From assembly GCA_003161515.1 (NCBI GenBank), contig PMOH01000343.1, positions 1-12,396 on the forward strand: DNA of 12,396 bases, written 5' to 3'. A program made the position numbers and the translations under genes. Positions 1 to 6,616 of this stretch are shown here, in pieces (the stretch's first letter is position 1; every line of letters starts with the position of its first letter). The DNA comes from Deltaproteobacteria bacterium. Its GTDB lineage: Bacteria; Desulfobacterota; Binatia; Binatales; Binataceae. A model generated the notes under the pieces. That model was not told the DNA's origin. It saw only the letters and a program-made list of their open reading frames with translations, and did not search any database.

Positions 1-1058
1 CCGACCTGCTTGAACTTCCGACCGCCCTCGCCTTCGACCTCGACGATCATGTTGCGCGCCTGTACCTGGGGGTCGTTGGGGACCTCGTCGAGCGTGAGCA
101 TGCGGCCCGCGCAGATGTCGCTCTTGCTCAGAATCTCGAACCACTCATCGCGCGTTTTGGTTTTGAAGGTCTCGGTGAAGACGCCTGCGATTTCCGCGCG
201 CTTGGCCGAATCGTATTCGTGCGGAATGAAATCTTCGCGGCCGAGCGCGCGGCACAAATTGGCGAAGAACCACGGCTCGATCGCCGCGATCGTAATATAC
301 TTGTCGTCCTTGCACAGATAGACGTTGTAATTCGGAATCCCACCGTCGTTGATTGTCTCGCCGCGCTTCGGCAGTTTGCCGTTGGCGAAAAATGTCGAGA
401 ACGCCTGCGCCAGCAGCGCGAGGCTGCCGTCCATCATCGAGATATCGACGTATTGTCCGCGCCCGGTCTGATTGCGCGCGACCAGCGCCGCGAGCACTCC
501 GATCGCGCCATGCATCCCGCCACCGGCATAATCGGCGACCACGTTGTGCGGAATCGTCGGCGGCTGCCCGGGACGTCCGAACATCGAGAGCACGCCGGCG
601 GTCGCAATATAGTTGATGTCGTGACCGACCAAATCGCGATACGGCCCGGTCTGCCCGAAGCCGGTGATTGCGCAATAGATCAACCGCGGGTTGCGCGACG
701 CGAGTTTCTCGTAGTCGATGCCGAGCCGCTTGGCGACGCCCGGCCGGTATTCCTCGACGATGACGTCGGCGCGCTGCGCCAGGCGGGAGTAAACTTCCTT
801 GCCCGCGCCGCTCTTGAGATTGATCCCGATCGATTTCTTGTTACGCGCGAGCGCGTTGTGCGGCGAGCTGTTGAAGCTCTTGCCCGCGGCTCGCGTGGCG
901 GCAGCGCCCGCCTGCTGCGCGCGTCTTCCGGTGGGAGGCCCTACCTCCTCGATCCTGATCACTTCAGCGCCAAGGTCCGCCAGGATCATCGTGCAGAATG
1001 GTCCCGGCGCCAGCTTGGTCAGGTCGAGTACTCTGATTCCGTCCAACGGTGCGGCCAT
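1..1058 (-). CDS. CaiB/BaiF-family acyl-CoA enzyme, probable alpha-methylacyl-CoA racemase (3' end outside window)
   Basis: The first 352 residues are visible and the frame is still open at base 1, so the C-terminus is missing. The N-terminus MAAPLDGIRVLDLTKLAPGP and the later GRGQYVDISMMDG block are typical of class III CoA transferases and racemases. Within this superfamily, alpha-methylacyl-CoA racemases use a His/Asp/Glu set (His126, Asp156, Glu241 in the M. tuberculosis enzyme). Here GHDINY gives H146, VADYAGG gives D176 and AIEPWFF gives E261. The spacings of 30 and 85 residues are identical to those of that enzyme. The likely role is therefore epimerising 2-methyl-branched acyl-CoAs for beta-oxidation in the cytoplasm. 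A CoA transferase remains possible, because annotation in this family is often loose. The ATG at 1056-1058 begins the conserved N-terminus directly. Confidence 0.85.
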   Translation of the reverse strand, partial: MAAPLDGIRVLDLTKLAPGPFCTMILADLGAEVIRIEEVGPPTGRRAQQAGAAATRAAGKSFNSSPHNALARNKKSIGINLKSGAGKEVYSRLAQRADVIVEEYRPGVAKRLGIDYEKLASRNPRLIYCAITGFGQTGPYRDLVGHDINYIATAGVLSMFGRPGQPPTIPHNVVADYAGGGMHGAIGVLAALVARNQTGRGQYVDISMMDGSLALLAQAFSTFFANGKLPKRGETINDGGIPNYNVYLCKDDKYITIAAIEPWFFANLCRALGREDFIPHEYDSAKRAEIAGVFTETFKTKTRDEWFEILSKSDICAGRMLTLDEVPNDPQVQARNMIVEVEGEGGRKFKQV

Positions 1059-1113
1059 CGTGCGTCCCCCGAGAAAGGCATTGAGTGACTATGTGAGCAA
1101 TTTCGACGCGCGA

Positions 1114-1509
1114 CTATTGATCCGGCCTTATCGACAGTGGATAGGCATTTGTTTGCGGCACTTGAGGCGCATCGCCGGAGTCGTTGTCGGGCGCGCCGAG
1201 GACCGTCGGCGGAATCGACTGCCCTTCGCCGGCCGCATTCTGCTGATCCGCGTCATTGTCCCCATTGTCCTGCTTGTCGTCGTCGCTATCGGTTGAATCG
1301 TTGTCGTTATCGTTGTCGTTGTCAGAAGTACCGAGGTTAGGTTGACTGAAGTTAGGTTGACCATCTTGTGCGAGAACCACGCGGCGCGGCTGTTGATTCG
1401 CCGGGCGTGTCATCGATGCGAAGCTGGCAGCATCGCGATTCGACGCGCATGCAATCGGTGGTGCAACCATCAGGAGGAACGCGGCGGTCAAACTGATTTT
1501 CGCAAACAT
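1114..1509 (-). CDS. small secreted Asp/Asn-rich hypothetical protein
   Basis: A 131-residue protein that I do not recognise. Residues 1-22 (MFAKISLTAAFLLMVAPPIACA) form a signal peptide with a basic n-region and a hydrophobic core. Cleavage after ACA is plausible. The cysteine in PIAC is a poor lipobox because proline stands at -3. The mature part contains a five-residue duplication (QPNFS, QPNLG) and then an alternating Asp-Asn run followed by STDSDDD. The C-terminus is rich in Pro, Gln and Asp. The mature chain is strongly acidic and probably disordered, so calcium or cation binding is conceivable but unproven. An upstream in-frame ATG at 1563 would bury the signal peptide. The ATG at 1509 has GGGGAG six bases upstream and is preferred. 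The stop is 55 bp upstream of the racemase-like gene. Confidence 0.7.
   Translation of the reverse strand: MFAKISLTAAFLLMVAPPIACASNRDAASFASMTRPANQQPRRVVLAQDGQPNFSQPNLGTSDNDNDNDNDSTDSDDDKQDNGDNDADQQNAAGEGQSIPPTVLGAPDNDSGDAPQVPQTNAYPLSIRPDQ
1298..1323 (-). repeat. hexanucleotide tandem repeat coding for Asp-Asn
   Basis: Four units of a 6-bp repeat (plus strand tcgttg, with one tcgtta variant) plus two bases lie inside the small secreted protein gene and encode alternating Asp and Asn. The unit length is a multiple of three, so copy-number change would alter protein length without a frameshift. A second short duplication, gttaggttgac at 1336-1346 and 1351-1361 with a 15-bp period, lies next to it. 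Confidence 0.85.
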
Positions 1510-1515
1510 ACCAAT

Positions 1516-1535
1516 CTCCCCGTTCGATTCGAACG
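1516..1535 (-). promoter_or_regulatory. ribosome binding site and adjoining inverted repeat
   Basis: GGGGAG (minus strand, 1516-1521) lies six bases before the ATG at 1509 and decides the start of the secreted protein. It abuts a perfect inverted repeat, CGTTCG-ATT-CGAACG (1521-1535). The repeat could be an operator or a hairpin masking the ribosome binding site. It is short enough to be chance, and I see no convincing -35/-10 pair. Confidence 0.4.
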
Positions 1536-1563
1536 AACTGTGGCGTCGAATCGCGACGACCAA

Positions 1564-2400
1564 TTATAGAACCGCGGCGCGCACTCGCGCCATTCTCTCC
1601 GCCAGCGACTTGAGCCCCAGTACCATGTGAACGCCGTACCAATGCAGGTCGCGCCCGCTGACTATCAACACGCGACGGCTGAGCGCGGGCGGCAGGAGCG
1701 GCTTCAGCTCGGCGACGTCGTTCTCGTCGAATGCATAGGGCTCGTCGGGAAGTATCACGATATCGGGACGGAGCTCGACCGCATCCTCGAGCGTCGTCAC
1801 TGGGTAGCGCTCGCCCGCCGACGCAAAAATATTGTTGTAGCCAAGCATCCGCAGCACGTCATGCGCATAGGTGTCGGCGTTGAAAGACATCCAGGGCTTC
1901 TTCCAAATCGGGCAGAAAACGCGCAGCCGCAGCTTGCTCCATACTCCGAGCGAAGCCTCGATTCCACTGACGCTCAGCGTGATCTCCTTGGCCAGCGCGG
2001 CAGCCTGCGGCTCGCGGCTGAGCGCGCGGCCCAATCGCAGAATCGATTCGACTGCACCCGGCACCGTTCGCGGATAGGTCGTGAACACCGGGATGCCGGC
2101 CGTGCGCAGGCGCTCGACGTCCTCGCGGCGGTTCTCCTCGGCGTTGGCGATCACCAGCTCGGGCTCGAGCTTCACGATCGCGGCGATATCCGGATTCTTG
2201 GTGCCGCCGACTTTTGGAATGGACGCGACGGCCGCTACCGGCTCGACGCAGAATTTCGTGACGCCGACGACTTCGGAATTGAAGCCCAGCGCGAACAGCG
2301 TCTCGGTCCAGCTCGGCACCAGCGACACGATTCGCGACGGCGGATGCTCGAGTTCGACCCGAAAGCCCATGTCATCCGCAATTTGCATCGAGCCTGCCAT
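1564..2400 (-). CDS. BtuF-like helical-backbone metal/cobalamin-binding protein without signal peptide
   Basis: A 278-residue protein of the class III periplasmic-binding-protein fold (cobalamin and iron-siderophore receptors). Supporting motifs are RIVSLVPSWTETLFALG (23-39), VGVTKFC (45-51), VGGTKNPD (64-71), the LEPELVIANAEENRREDVE stretch (78-96) and GIPVFTTYPRTV (102-113). The C-terminal lobe contains the linker region after residue 115 and VSGRDLHWYG (247-256). The length is normal for the mature domain, but no signal peptide or lipobox precedes it and no BtuC/BtuD transporter gene adjoins. The product should stay in the cytoplasm and may bind a corrinoid or metal chelate without being part of an importer; this is inference. 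It starts 12 bp after the stop of the small membrane protein gene, which suggests co-transcription. The ATG at residue 5 is an alternative start. Confidence 0.75.
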   Translation of the reverse strand: MAGSMQIADDMGFRVELEHPPSRIVSLVPSWTETLFALGFNSEVVGVTKFCVEPVAAVASIPKVGGTKNPDIAAIVKLEPELVIANAEENRREDVERLRTAGIPVFTTYPRTVPGAVESILRLGRALSREPQAAALAKEITLSVSGIEASLGVWSKLRLRVFCPIWKKPWMSFNADTYAHDVLRMLGYNNIFASAGERYPVTTLEDAVELRPDIVILPDEPYAFDENDVAELKPLLPPALSRRVLIVSGRDLHWYGVHMVLGLKSLAERMARVRAAVL

Positions 2401-2412
2401 TTTAAATGTCGG

Positions 2413-2718
2413 TCACTTACTCTTGCGCTTGATAGTCGCGTCCAGCTCACTGCGATCGCGCGGCGTCAGATTTTCCGAGCTGTCTTCCGAAGCCGCGGGC
2501 GGATTTGCTTCTCCCATCGACGGCGGCTGATCGGGCGGTCGATATGCGATGTAGTGAACGGCCGACGGTATCATTATTCGTCTCGCCAAAAATCCGAAAA
2601 TCAGCGCCGCAAGCGCGGCCAGCACCAGGAATCCCGGCCGGCGCATCCGATTCTTTTTCGCCGGCCGTTTCCTGCTCCCGCGCTTTCGCGCCGGCGCGAC
2701 TCGTACTCCCTTCGCCAC
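2413..2718 (-). CDS. small basic single-pass membrane protein, unknown function
   Basis: A 101-residue protein with a GTG start, supported by the purine-rich GGAGGGGAAGTAA just upstream. Residues 2-27 are very basic (KRGSRKRPAKKNRMRR). Residues 28-45 form one hydrophobic helix. The remaining ~55 residues are polar and Pro/Ser-rich and end with NLTPRDRSELDATIKRKSK. The positive-inside rule puts the N-terminus in the cytoplasm and the tail outside. I do not recognise a family. It sits between the flavoprotein gene (35 bp upstream in transcription order) and the BtuF-like gene (12 bp downstream), so it is probably part of the same operon. Confidence 0.65.
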   Translation of the reverse strand: MAKGVRVAPARKRGSRKRPAKKNRMRRPGFLVLAALAALIFGFLARRIMIPSAVHYIAYRPPDQPPSMGEANPPAASEDSSENLTPRDRSELDATIKRKSK

Positions 2719-2753
2719 TTACTTCCCCTCCCGCACGGGCGCCCACTGAAATG

Positions 2754-3989
2754 CTACCGCAGCGAGTCACCTAATAGAACCGCGCGCGCCCATCGCGCGA
2801 CGAGGCGATGGGTGGGCATCTCGTCGAGATGCCGCGCGCCATTGTACCAATCGACTCCAATCTCCTGTGCCCGGCGGCTGACGCCTGCGATACGGAAGAA
2901 GAGCCTGCTGTGCGGGCTGTAGAAATGGCGCGCGGCAAACGCCAGCTTGCTTAACTTTTTTCCCACAGCCCCTTCATGCAGCGCGCGATCGTAGGCCCGA
3001 ATCGCGCCGCTGTCGCCGTCGATAAATTTGCCGATCGCATTTGCCGCCAGCTTGCCGTGCTCGAAGGCGCACGAAATTCCTTCGCCCATCAGCGGATCGA
3101 CGCCGGCAGCGTCGCCGGCAAGGATGACGCGTCCGCGAGCGTAGCTGTCGCGCGCGTCGAACCATCGAATCGGGAACGAATGCCATCGCGTGGCGCGCCG
3201 GGTCAAGCCGTCGAGCGGAAGTTCGGGAAACGCGGCGACCAGTTCCGCAATCATCCGCTTTTGTTCGCCGCCCTCTTCTCCCAATTCGCGCGGGCGTTGA
3301 TCGTAGATGCCCACGTTGAGATGAGGCGCGCCTCCGATGATGCAGGGGAACGACCAGCTGTAGCCGTTGACTCCGTGGCTTACGCATCGGAAGTCAAAGC
3401 GGTAACGCTGCTCGACGAATTCCGGCGTGCGCGCGGGATCGACTGCGATGTCGGTCATCAATGCGCGGCCGATTGTTTCCTTGCGCGCGCCGAACACCGC
3501 GCGACGGACCCGGCTGCCAGATCCGTCGGCGCCGACCAGGATTTGCGCTTCGAAGATGCTTCGCTCGGTGATGACGCGCACGCTTTCTGCATTCTGAACG
3601 ACGTCGAGTACTCGATCGCTTTGGACGATTTCGACTCCCGCCTCGGCCGCCTCGCGCGCGAGCATCGCGTCGAACAGGTCACGCCGAATCACGGTGGCGA
3701 GGACGTCGCCCCCGCGCGACAGATTGACCTCGCCGACTGGCGTCGCCGCCTCGCCGCGAATCACTTCGACCTTGGGAACGTCGAGCGCGATTCCCAGCTC
3801 TTCGAGCGCGAGCATCGTCTTGGGAATCAGACCGCCTGCGCAGACCTTGAACCGCGGATGCGCCGATTTTTCGATCGCGACGATTCGCCCCGCCAGGCTG
3901 GGCCGATTCTTCACGAGGAACAGCGCCGTCGCCAGTCCGGCGGGACCGGCACCTGCAATCACCACGTCAAATTTTCGCGAGGCACCCAT
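2754..3989 (-). CDS. geranylgeranyl reductase family FAD-dependent oxidoreductase
   Basis: A 411-residue flavoprotein of the group that reduces isoprenoid chains or oxidises lipid substrates (related to p-hydroxybenzoate hydroxylase). FAD-binding motifs appear in the usual order: GAGPAG (13-18) in the N-terminal Rossmann fold, FKVCAGG (47-53), LVGADGSGSRVRR (151-163) and GDAAGVDPLMGEGI (292-305). The length is typical. The exact substrate cannot be read from sequence; membrane lipids, quinones and carotenoid-type isoprenoids are all possible. A TTG 12 bases upstream in frame is possible, but the ATG at 3989 has GAAGG five bases before it. The gene lies just downstream of the Do-protease terminator, so it likely has its own promoter and leads the small membrane protein and BtuF-like genes. 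Confidence 0.85.
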   Translation of the reverse strand: MGASRKFDVVIAGAGPAGLATALFLVKNRPSLAGRIVAIEKSAHPRFKVCAGGLIPKTMLALEELGIALDVPKVEVIRGEAATPVGEVNLSRGGDVLATVIRRDLFDAMLAREAAEAGVEIVQSDRVLDVVQNAESVRVITERSIFEAQILVGADGSGSRVRRAVFGARKETIGRALMTDIAVDPARTPEFVEQRYRFDFRCVSHGVNGYSWSFPCIIGGAPHLNVGIYDQRPRELGEEGGEQKRMIAELVAAFPELPLDGLTRRATRWHSFPIRWFDARDSYARGRVILAGDAAGVDPLMGEGISCAFEHGKLAANAIGKFIDGDSGAIRAYDRALHEGAVGKKLSKLAFAARHFYSPHSRLFFRIAGVSRRAQEIGVDWYNGARHLDEMPTHRLVARWARAVLLGDSLR

Positions 3990-3994
3990 TCGAG

Positions 3995-3999
3995 CCTTC
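3995..3999 (-). promoter_or_regulatory. ribosome binding site deciding the flavoprotein start
   Basis: GAAGG on the minus strand with a 5-bp spacer to the ATG at 3989. The upstream in-frame TTG overlaps this site, so the ATG is the better start. Confidence 0.55.
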
Positions 4000-4010
4000 A
4001 AGGGCTAGCA

Positions 4011-4052
4011 TCAAAACAAACGCGGCGCATCGACTTCCTCGATGCGCCGCGT
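4011..4052 (-). terminator. intrinsic terminator of the Do-family protease gene
   Basis: A perfect 14-bp inverted repeat with a 5-base loop (4020-4033 and 4039-4052, arm ACGCGGCGCATCGA) lies 25 bp after the protease stop. On the minus strand it is followed at once by a T-rich tract, TTTGTTTTGA. This is a classic Rho-independent terminator for minus-strand transcription. It separates the protease from the flavoprotein operon. Confidence 0.9.
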
Positions 4053-4077
4053 CAACTGCATGTGACTTAGTTTGCGA

Positions 4078-5742
4078 TTAGCCCTGCGCCTCAGACGGCT
4101 TGATCACCGTATACAGCGTCGCGCCGCCGCGTTGCACCAGCAGCAGCGCCGGTTTCTTATTGGTCTGCGCATCCTTGGCCTTCGCGACGAAATCCGAAAC
4201 CGTCGCGACCTTGTCGTGATTGACTTCCATCACAACATCGCCCGGCTGCAGACCCGCCTCCGCCGAAGGGCTGTCCGGCGCGACCTTCTGAATCACCACG
4301 CCCTTGGTGCCCTCGAGATGGAACTGCTGCGCAATCTCGGGCGTGATGTCGCCGACCTGCATACCCCAGTTGCCGCCGGGCGTCTCCGCTTTGGCCGACG
4401 CGACTTGCGGTTCCTTGCGCTCGCCAATCGTGACGTCGAGGGTCATGTGTTTGCCGTTGCGCACAACCTCGACCGGCACCTTCTGGTTGATTGGTGTCTG
4501 GGCGACCAGCGCCGGCAGCTCATGTTCATCATCCACCGGATGGCCGTTGAAGCTGAGCACGATATCGCCGCGCTCGATGCCACCCTTGCCGGCCGGGCCG
4601 TCCTTGTCCGCGCTCGCGACCAGCGCGCCTTCGGGCTTCGGCAATCCGAACGACTGCGCGAGGTCGGGTGTCACTTCCTGAATTTCCACGCCCAGCCATC
4701 CGCGCACCACGCGCCCATGCGCCTTCAACTGATCCATCACGTTGCGCGCCATGTCGATCGGAATCGCGAAGCCGATACCGTTGTTGGCGCCGGTGCGGCT
4801 GTAAATCGCCGTGTTGATTCCGATTACCTCGCCCTTGGTATTGATCAGTGGGCCACCCGAGTTGCCCGGGTTGATCGACGCATCAGTCTGAATGAAATCG
4901 TCATAATCGCCGCCGAGGATTCGTCCCTTGGCGCTGACGATTCCCGCCGTCACCGTCATGCCGACGTTGAACGGATTGCCGATCGCGATCACCCAGTCGC
5001 CGACATCAGTGGTATTGGAATCACCGAGCGGTGCGACCGGCAGCGCGTCCTTGGTGTCGATCTTGATCAACCCGAGGTCGGTCTTCGCATCTTTGCCGAT
5101 CACTTTCGCGGTGAACTCGCGCCGGTCCTGCAGCGTCACGTGAATTTCGTCGGCGTTACCGACCACGTGATTGTTGGTCAGGATGTAGCCGTCAGGCGAC
5201 ACGATCACGCCCGAGCCGAGCCCGTGCTGTTTGTATTCGCGCTGACCGCCTTGTCCAAAGTAGCGACGCAATTGATCGAACGGATCGCCGCCGCCGCCAC
5301 CAGGCGGCATGGCTCCTCCTTGATCTCCACCGCCGCCCTGGGCGCCCGGGTCGTCATCGCCGCCACCGTTGTCGTCGCCGGGCCCGGCCTGCGGACCAAA
5401 CGGCATCCCCGACACTTTCACATCCTGCACGACGTTGACGCTCACCACCGCCGGAATCATCTTCTTGACGAGCGGTGCGAACGAGGTGATTACGCCGACT
5501 TTTTCGCCCGGCTCAGGCGTGTTGGGCTCAGCCGGCGCTGTCGGCGGGGCTACATGAACCCCAGGCACCGGGGGCGCCGGCAGCGGCTCGGCGGGATTTG
5601 CTTGCGCCTGTTGAGTCGGGGCCGAGGGCGCCTTGGAAGCGTCGGAATTGGAACCCCAGAATGGGAACGCGCCGGCGCGCGCAAACGCAATCACAAGGCC
5701 GATGAAAACGCCGCCGGCTATGGCAGCGATCTTCTTAACCAT
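4078..5742 (-). CDS. degP: Do/HtrA-family periplasmic serine protease with two PDZ domains
   Basis: A 554-residue envelope quality-control protease and chaperone. Residues 1-23 form a signal sequence or anchor with possible cleavage after ARA. Residues 31-80 are a Pro/Ala-rich linker. The trypsin-like domain has the triad H192 (LTNNHVV), D222 (AKTDLGLIKI) and S295 (NPGNSGGPL). Two PDZ domains follow, at about 345-440 and 455-550. The LA-loop region before the protease core (118-153) is an unusual Gly/Asp-rich stretch. The domain plan is that of DegP, DegQ or MucD, and which one cannot be decided from sequence. AGGAGG lies five bases before the ATG. It ends in its own terminator and stands apart from the peroxiredoxin gene by 230 bp, so it is probably monocistronic. 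Homologues are envelope-stress regulated in other bacteria. Confidence 0.95.
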   Translation of the reverse strand: MVKKIAAIAGGVFIGLVIAFARAGAFPFWGSNSDASKAPSAPTQQAQANPAEPLPAPPVPGVHVAPPTAPAEPNTPEPGEKVGVITSFAPLVKKMIPAVVSVNVVQDVKVSGMPFGPQAGPGDDNGGGDDDPGAQGGGGDQGGAMPPGGGGGDPFDQLRRYFGQGGQREYKQHGLGSGVIVSPDGYILTNNHVVGNADEIHVTLQDRREFTAKVIGKDAKTDLGLIKIDTKDALPVAPLGDSNTTDVGDWVIAIGNPFNVGMTVTAGIVSAKGRILGGDYDDFIQTDASINPGNSGGPLINTKGEVIGINTAIYSRTGANNGIGFAIPIDMARNVMDQLKAHGRVVRGWLGVEIQEVTPDLAQSFGLPKPEGALVASADKDGPAGKGGIERGDIVLSFNGHPVDDEHELPALVAQTPINQKVPVEVVRNGKHMTLDVTIGERKEPQVASAKAETPGGNWGMQVGDITPEIAQQFHLEGTKGVVIQKVAPDSPSAEAGLQPGDVVMEVNHDKVATVSDFVAKAKDAQTNKKPALLLVQRGGATLYTVIKPSEAQG

Positions 5743-5972
5743 GCATTCCTCCTGGAATGTAGCGAAACTGTGGCGTCATGAGGCAGGGCAAGTACCGGAC
5801 CATCTAGTTATCGGACGATAAATTCTCGTCTGAAATTCAGGTAACTGGCCAAAGCATCTATAGTCGTACCGGCTGGTCAGGGGCCTTGCCAACTGATCTA
5901 TCAAATCAAAATTCACGGCAAGAACAAAACGTTCCATGCCGGCCTATGTACGCCCGCGTCAGGTCCCTGACA
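5743..5972. other. intergenic region upstream of the protease gene
   Basis: This 230-bp gap between the peroxiredoxin stop and the protease start should hold the protease promoter, but I cannot name a convincing -35/-10 pair. Two small palindromes are present: GTCAGG-TC-CCTGAC at 5958-5971, directly after the peroxiredoxin stop and without a T-run, and TTATCG-GA-CGATAA at 5808-5821, a possible operator. No coding potential is seen. Confidence 0.5.
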
Positions 5973-6434
5973 CTAGCCCTTCTGCATCGCCTTGATATCG
6001 TCGAGCAGTACCTTTTCATGGCCTTGCGGATTCACCTTTTCGTACACCTTGCGCAGGTTGCCCTTGGGATCGATGACGAAGCTGGTGCGGTTCCAATATT
6101 TGGTCCCGTTGTAGTCGGTCTGCCCGACGCCCGCCGCCTTGAGCAGATCGTGGTTGGTATCGGCGAGCAGATCGATCGTGAACGCGAACTTGTTGGCGAA
6201 ATTCTTATGCGACGCGACGTCGTCGGCGCTGACGCCGACCACTTTGATATTGGCGGCGTCGAAATCCGCCTTGCTCGCGGTGAACGACTTGCCCTGAATG
6301 GTGCATCCCGGGGTGTCGTCCTTGGGATAGACGTACACGACCAGCCACTTGCCGGCGAAATCGGCGAGCTTCATCTGCTTGCCGTCCTGGTTCTGGAGAT
6401 TGAAATTGACAAAAGGTTTTCCGGTTTCGAGCAT
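5973..6434 (-). CDS. bcp: peroxiredoxin, BCP/PrxQ type, single cysteine
   Basis: A 153-residue thiol peroxidase that reduces hydrogen peroxide and organic hydroperoxides in the cytoplasm. The thioredoxin-like fold carries YPKDDTPGCTIQG (36-48), whose C44 is the peroxidatic cysteine, with T41 and P42 in the expected places. The active-site arginine is R116 in YWNRTSFVIDPKG. The second cysteine that many BCP proteins carry five residues later is absent (residue 49 is Lys), and C44 is the only cysteine in the chain. It should therefore work by the 1-Cys mechanism with an external thiol. The length is normal. GAGGA lies eight bases before the ATG. No redox partner is encoded nearby. Confidence 0.93.
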   Translation of the reverse strand: MLETGKPFVNFNLQNQDGKQMKLADFAGKWLVVYVYPKDDTPGCTIQGKSFTASKADFDAANIKVVGVSADDVASHKNFANKFAFTIDLLADTNHDLLKAAGVGQTDYNGTKYWNRTSFVIDPKGNLRKVYEKVNPQGHEKVLLDDIKAMQKG

Positions 6435-6563
6435 GGTTGTTTTCCTCTTTTCGTTTTTTCGTTCGTCGCGTGCGACGGGTTCGTTTGGAATTAATGCAGC
6501 GTGAGGGGGCTGCGAGTGTTAGCCTAGCACGAGAGTGACGTTTTGGCGCGAGTGAAAATTGCT

Positions 6564-6600
6564 GACAACCTAACCCCTTCCCGAGCGGGAATGGGAACGG
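6564..6600. repeat. palindromic intergenic repeat, left copy of an inverted pair
   Basis: This 37-bp stretch begins GACAACCTAACCCCTTCCCG and contains the palindrome TTCCCGAGCGGGAA. It matches the reverse complement of 8254-8296, except for a 7-bp duplication of TAACCCC and a few substitutions in that copy. It lies 16 bp after the hydrolase stop. It has no T-run, so it is a REP-like element rather than an evident terminator. The rest of 6435-6616 shows nothing else. Confidence 0.8.
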
Positions 6601-6616
6601 GAGTCTCCTCGACCAA

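Noticed and set aside
1627..2922. Long plus-strand open frame across three minus-strand genes
   Set aside because: It crosses the BtuF-like gene, the small membrane protein gene and the end of the flavoprotein gene; its composition is that of an antisense shadow.
4072..5781. Long plus-strand open frame opposite the Do protease
   Set aside because: It mirrors a clear protease gene on the minus strand, is rich in Arg/His/Asp as antisense GC-rich frames are, and shows no domain motif.
5931..5935. GGAAC as an ECF/sigma-E type -35 element upstream of the protease gene
   Set aside because: No suitable -10 motif lies at the expected spacing, and the site is almost 190 bp from the start codon.
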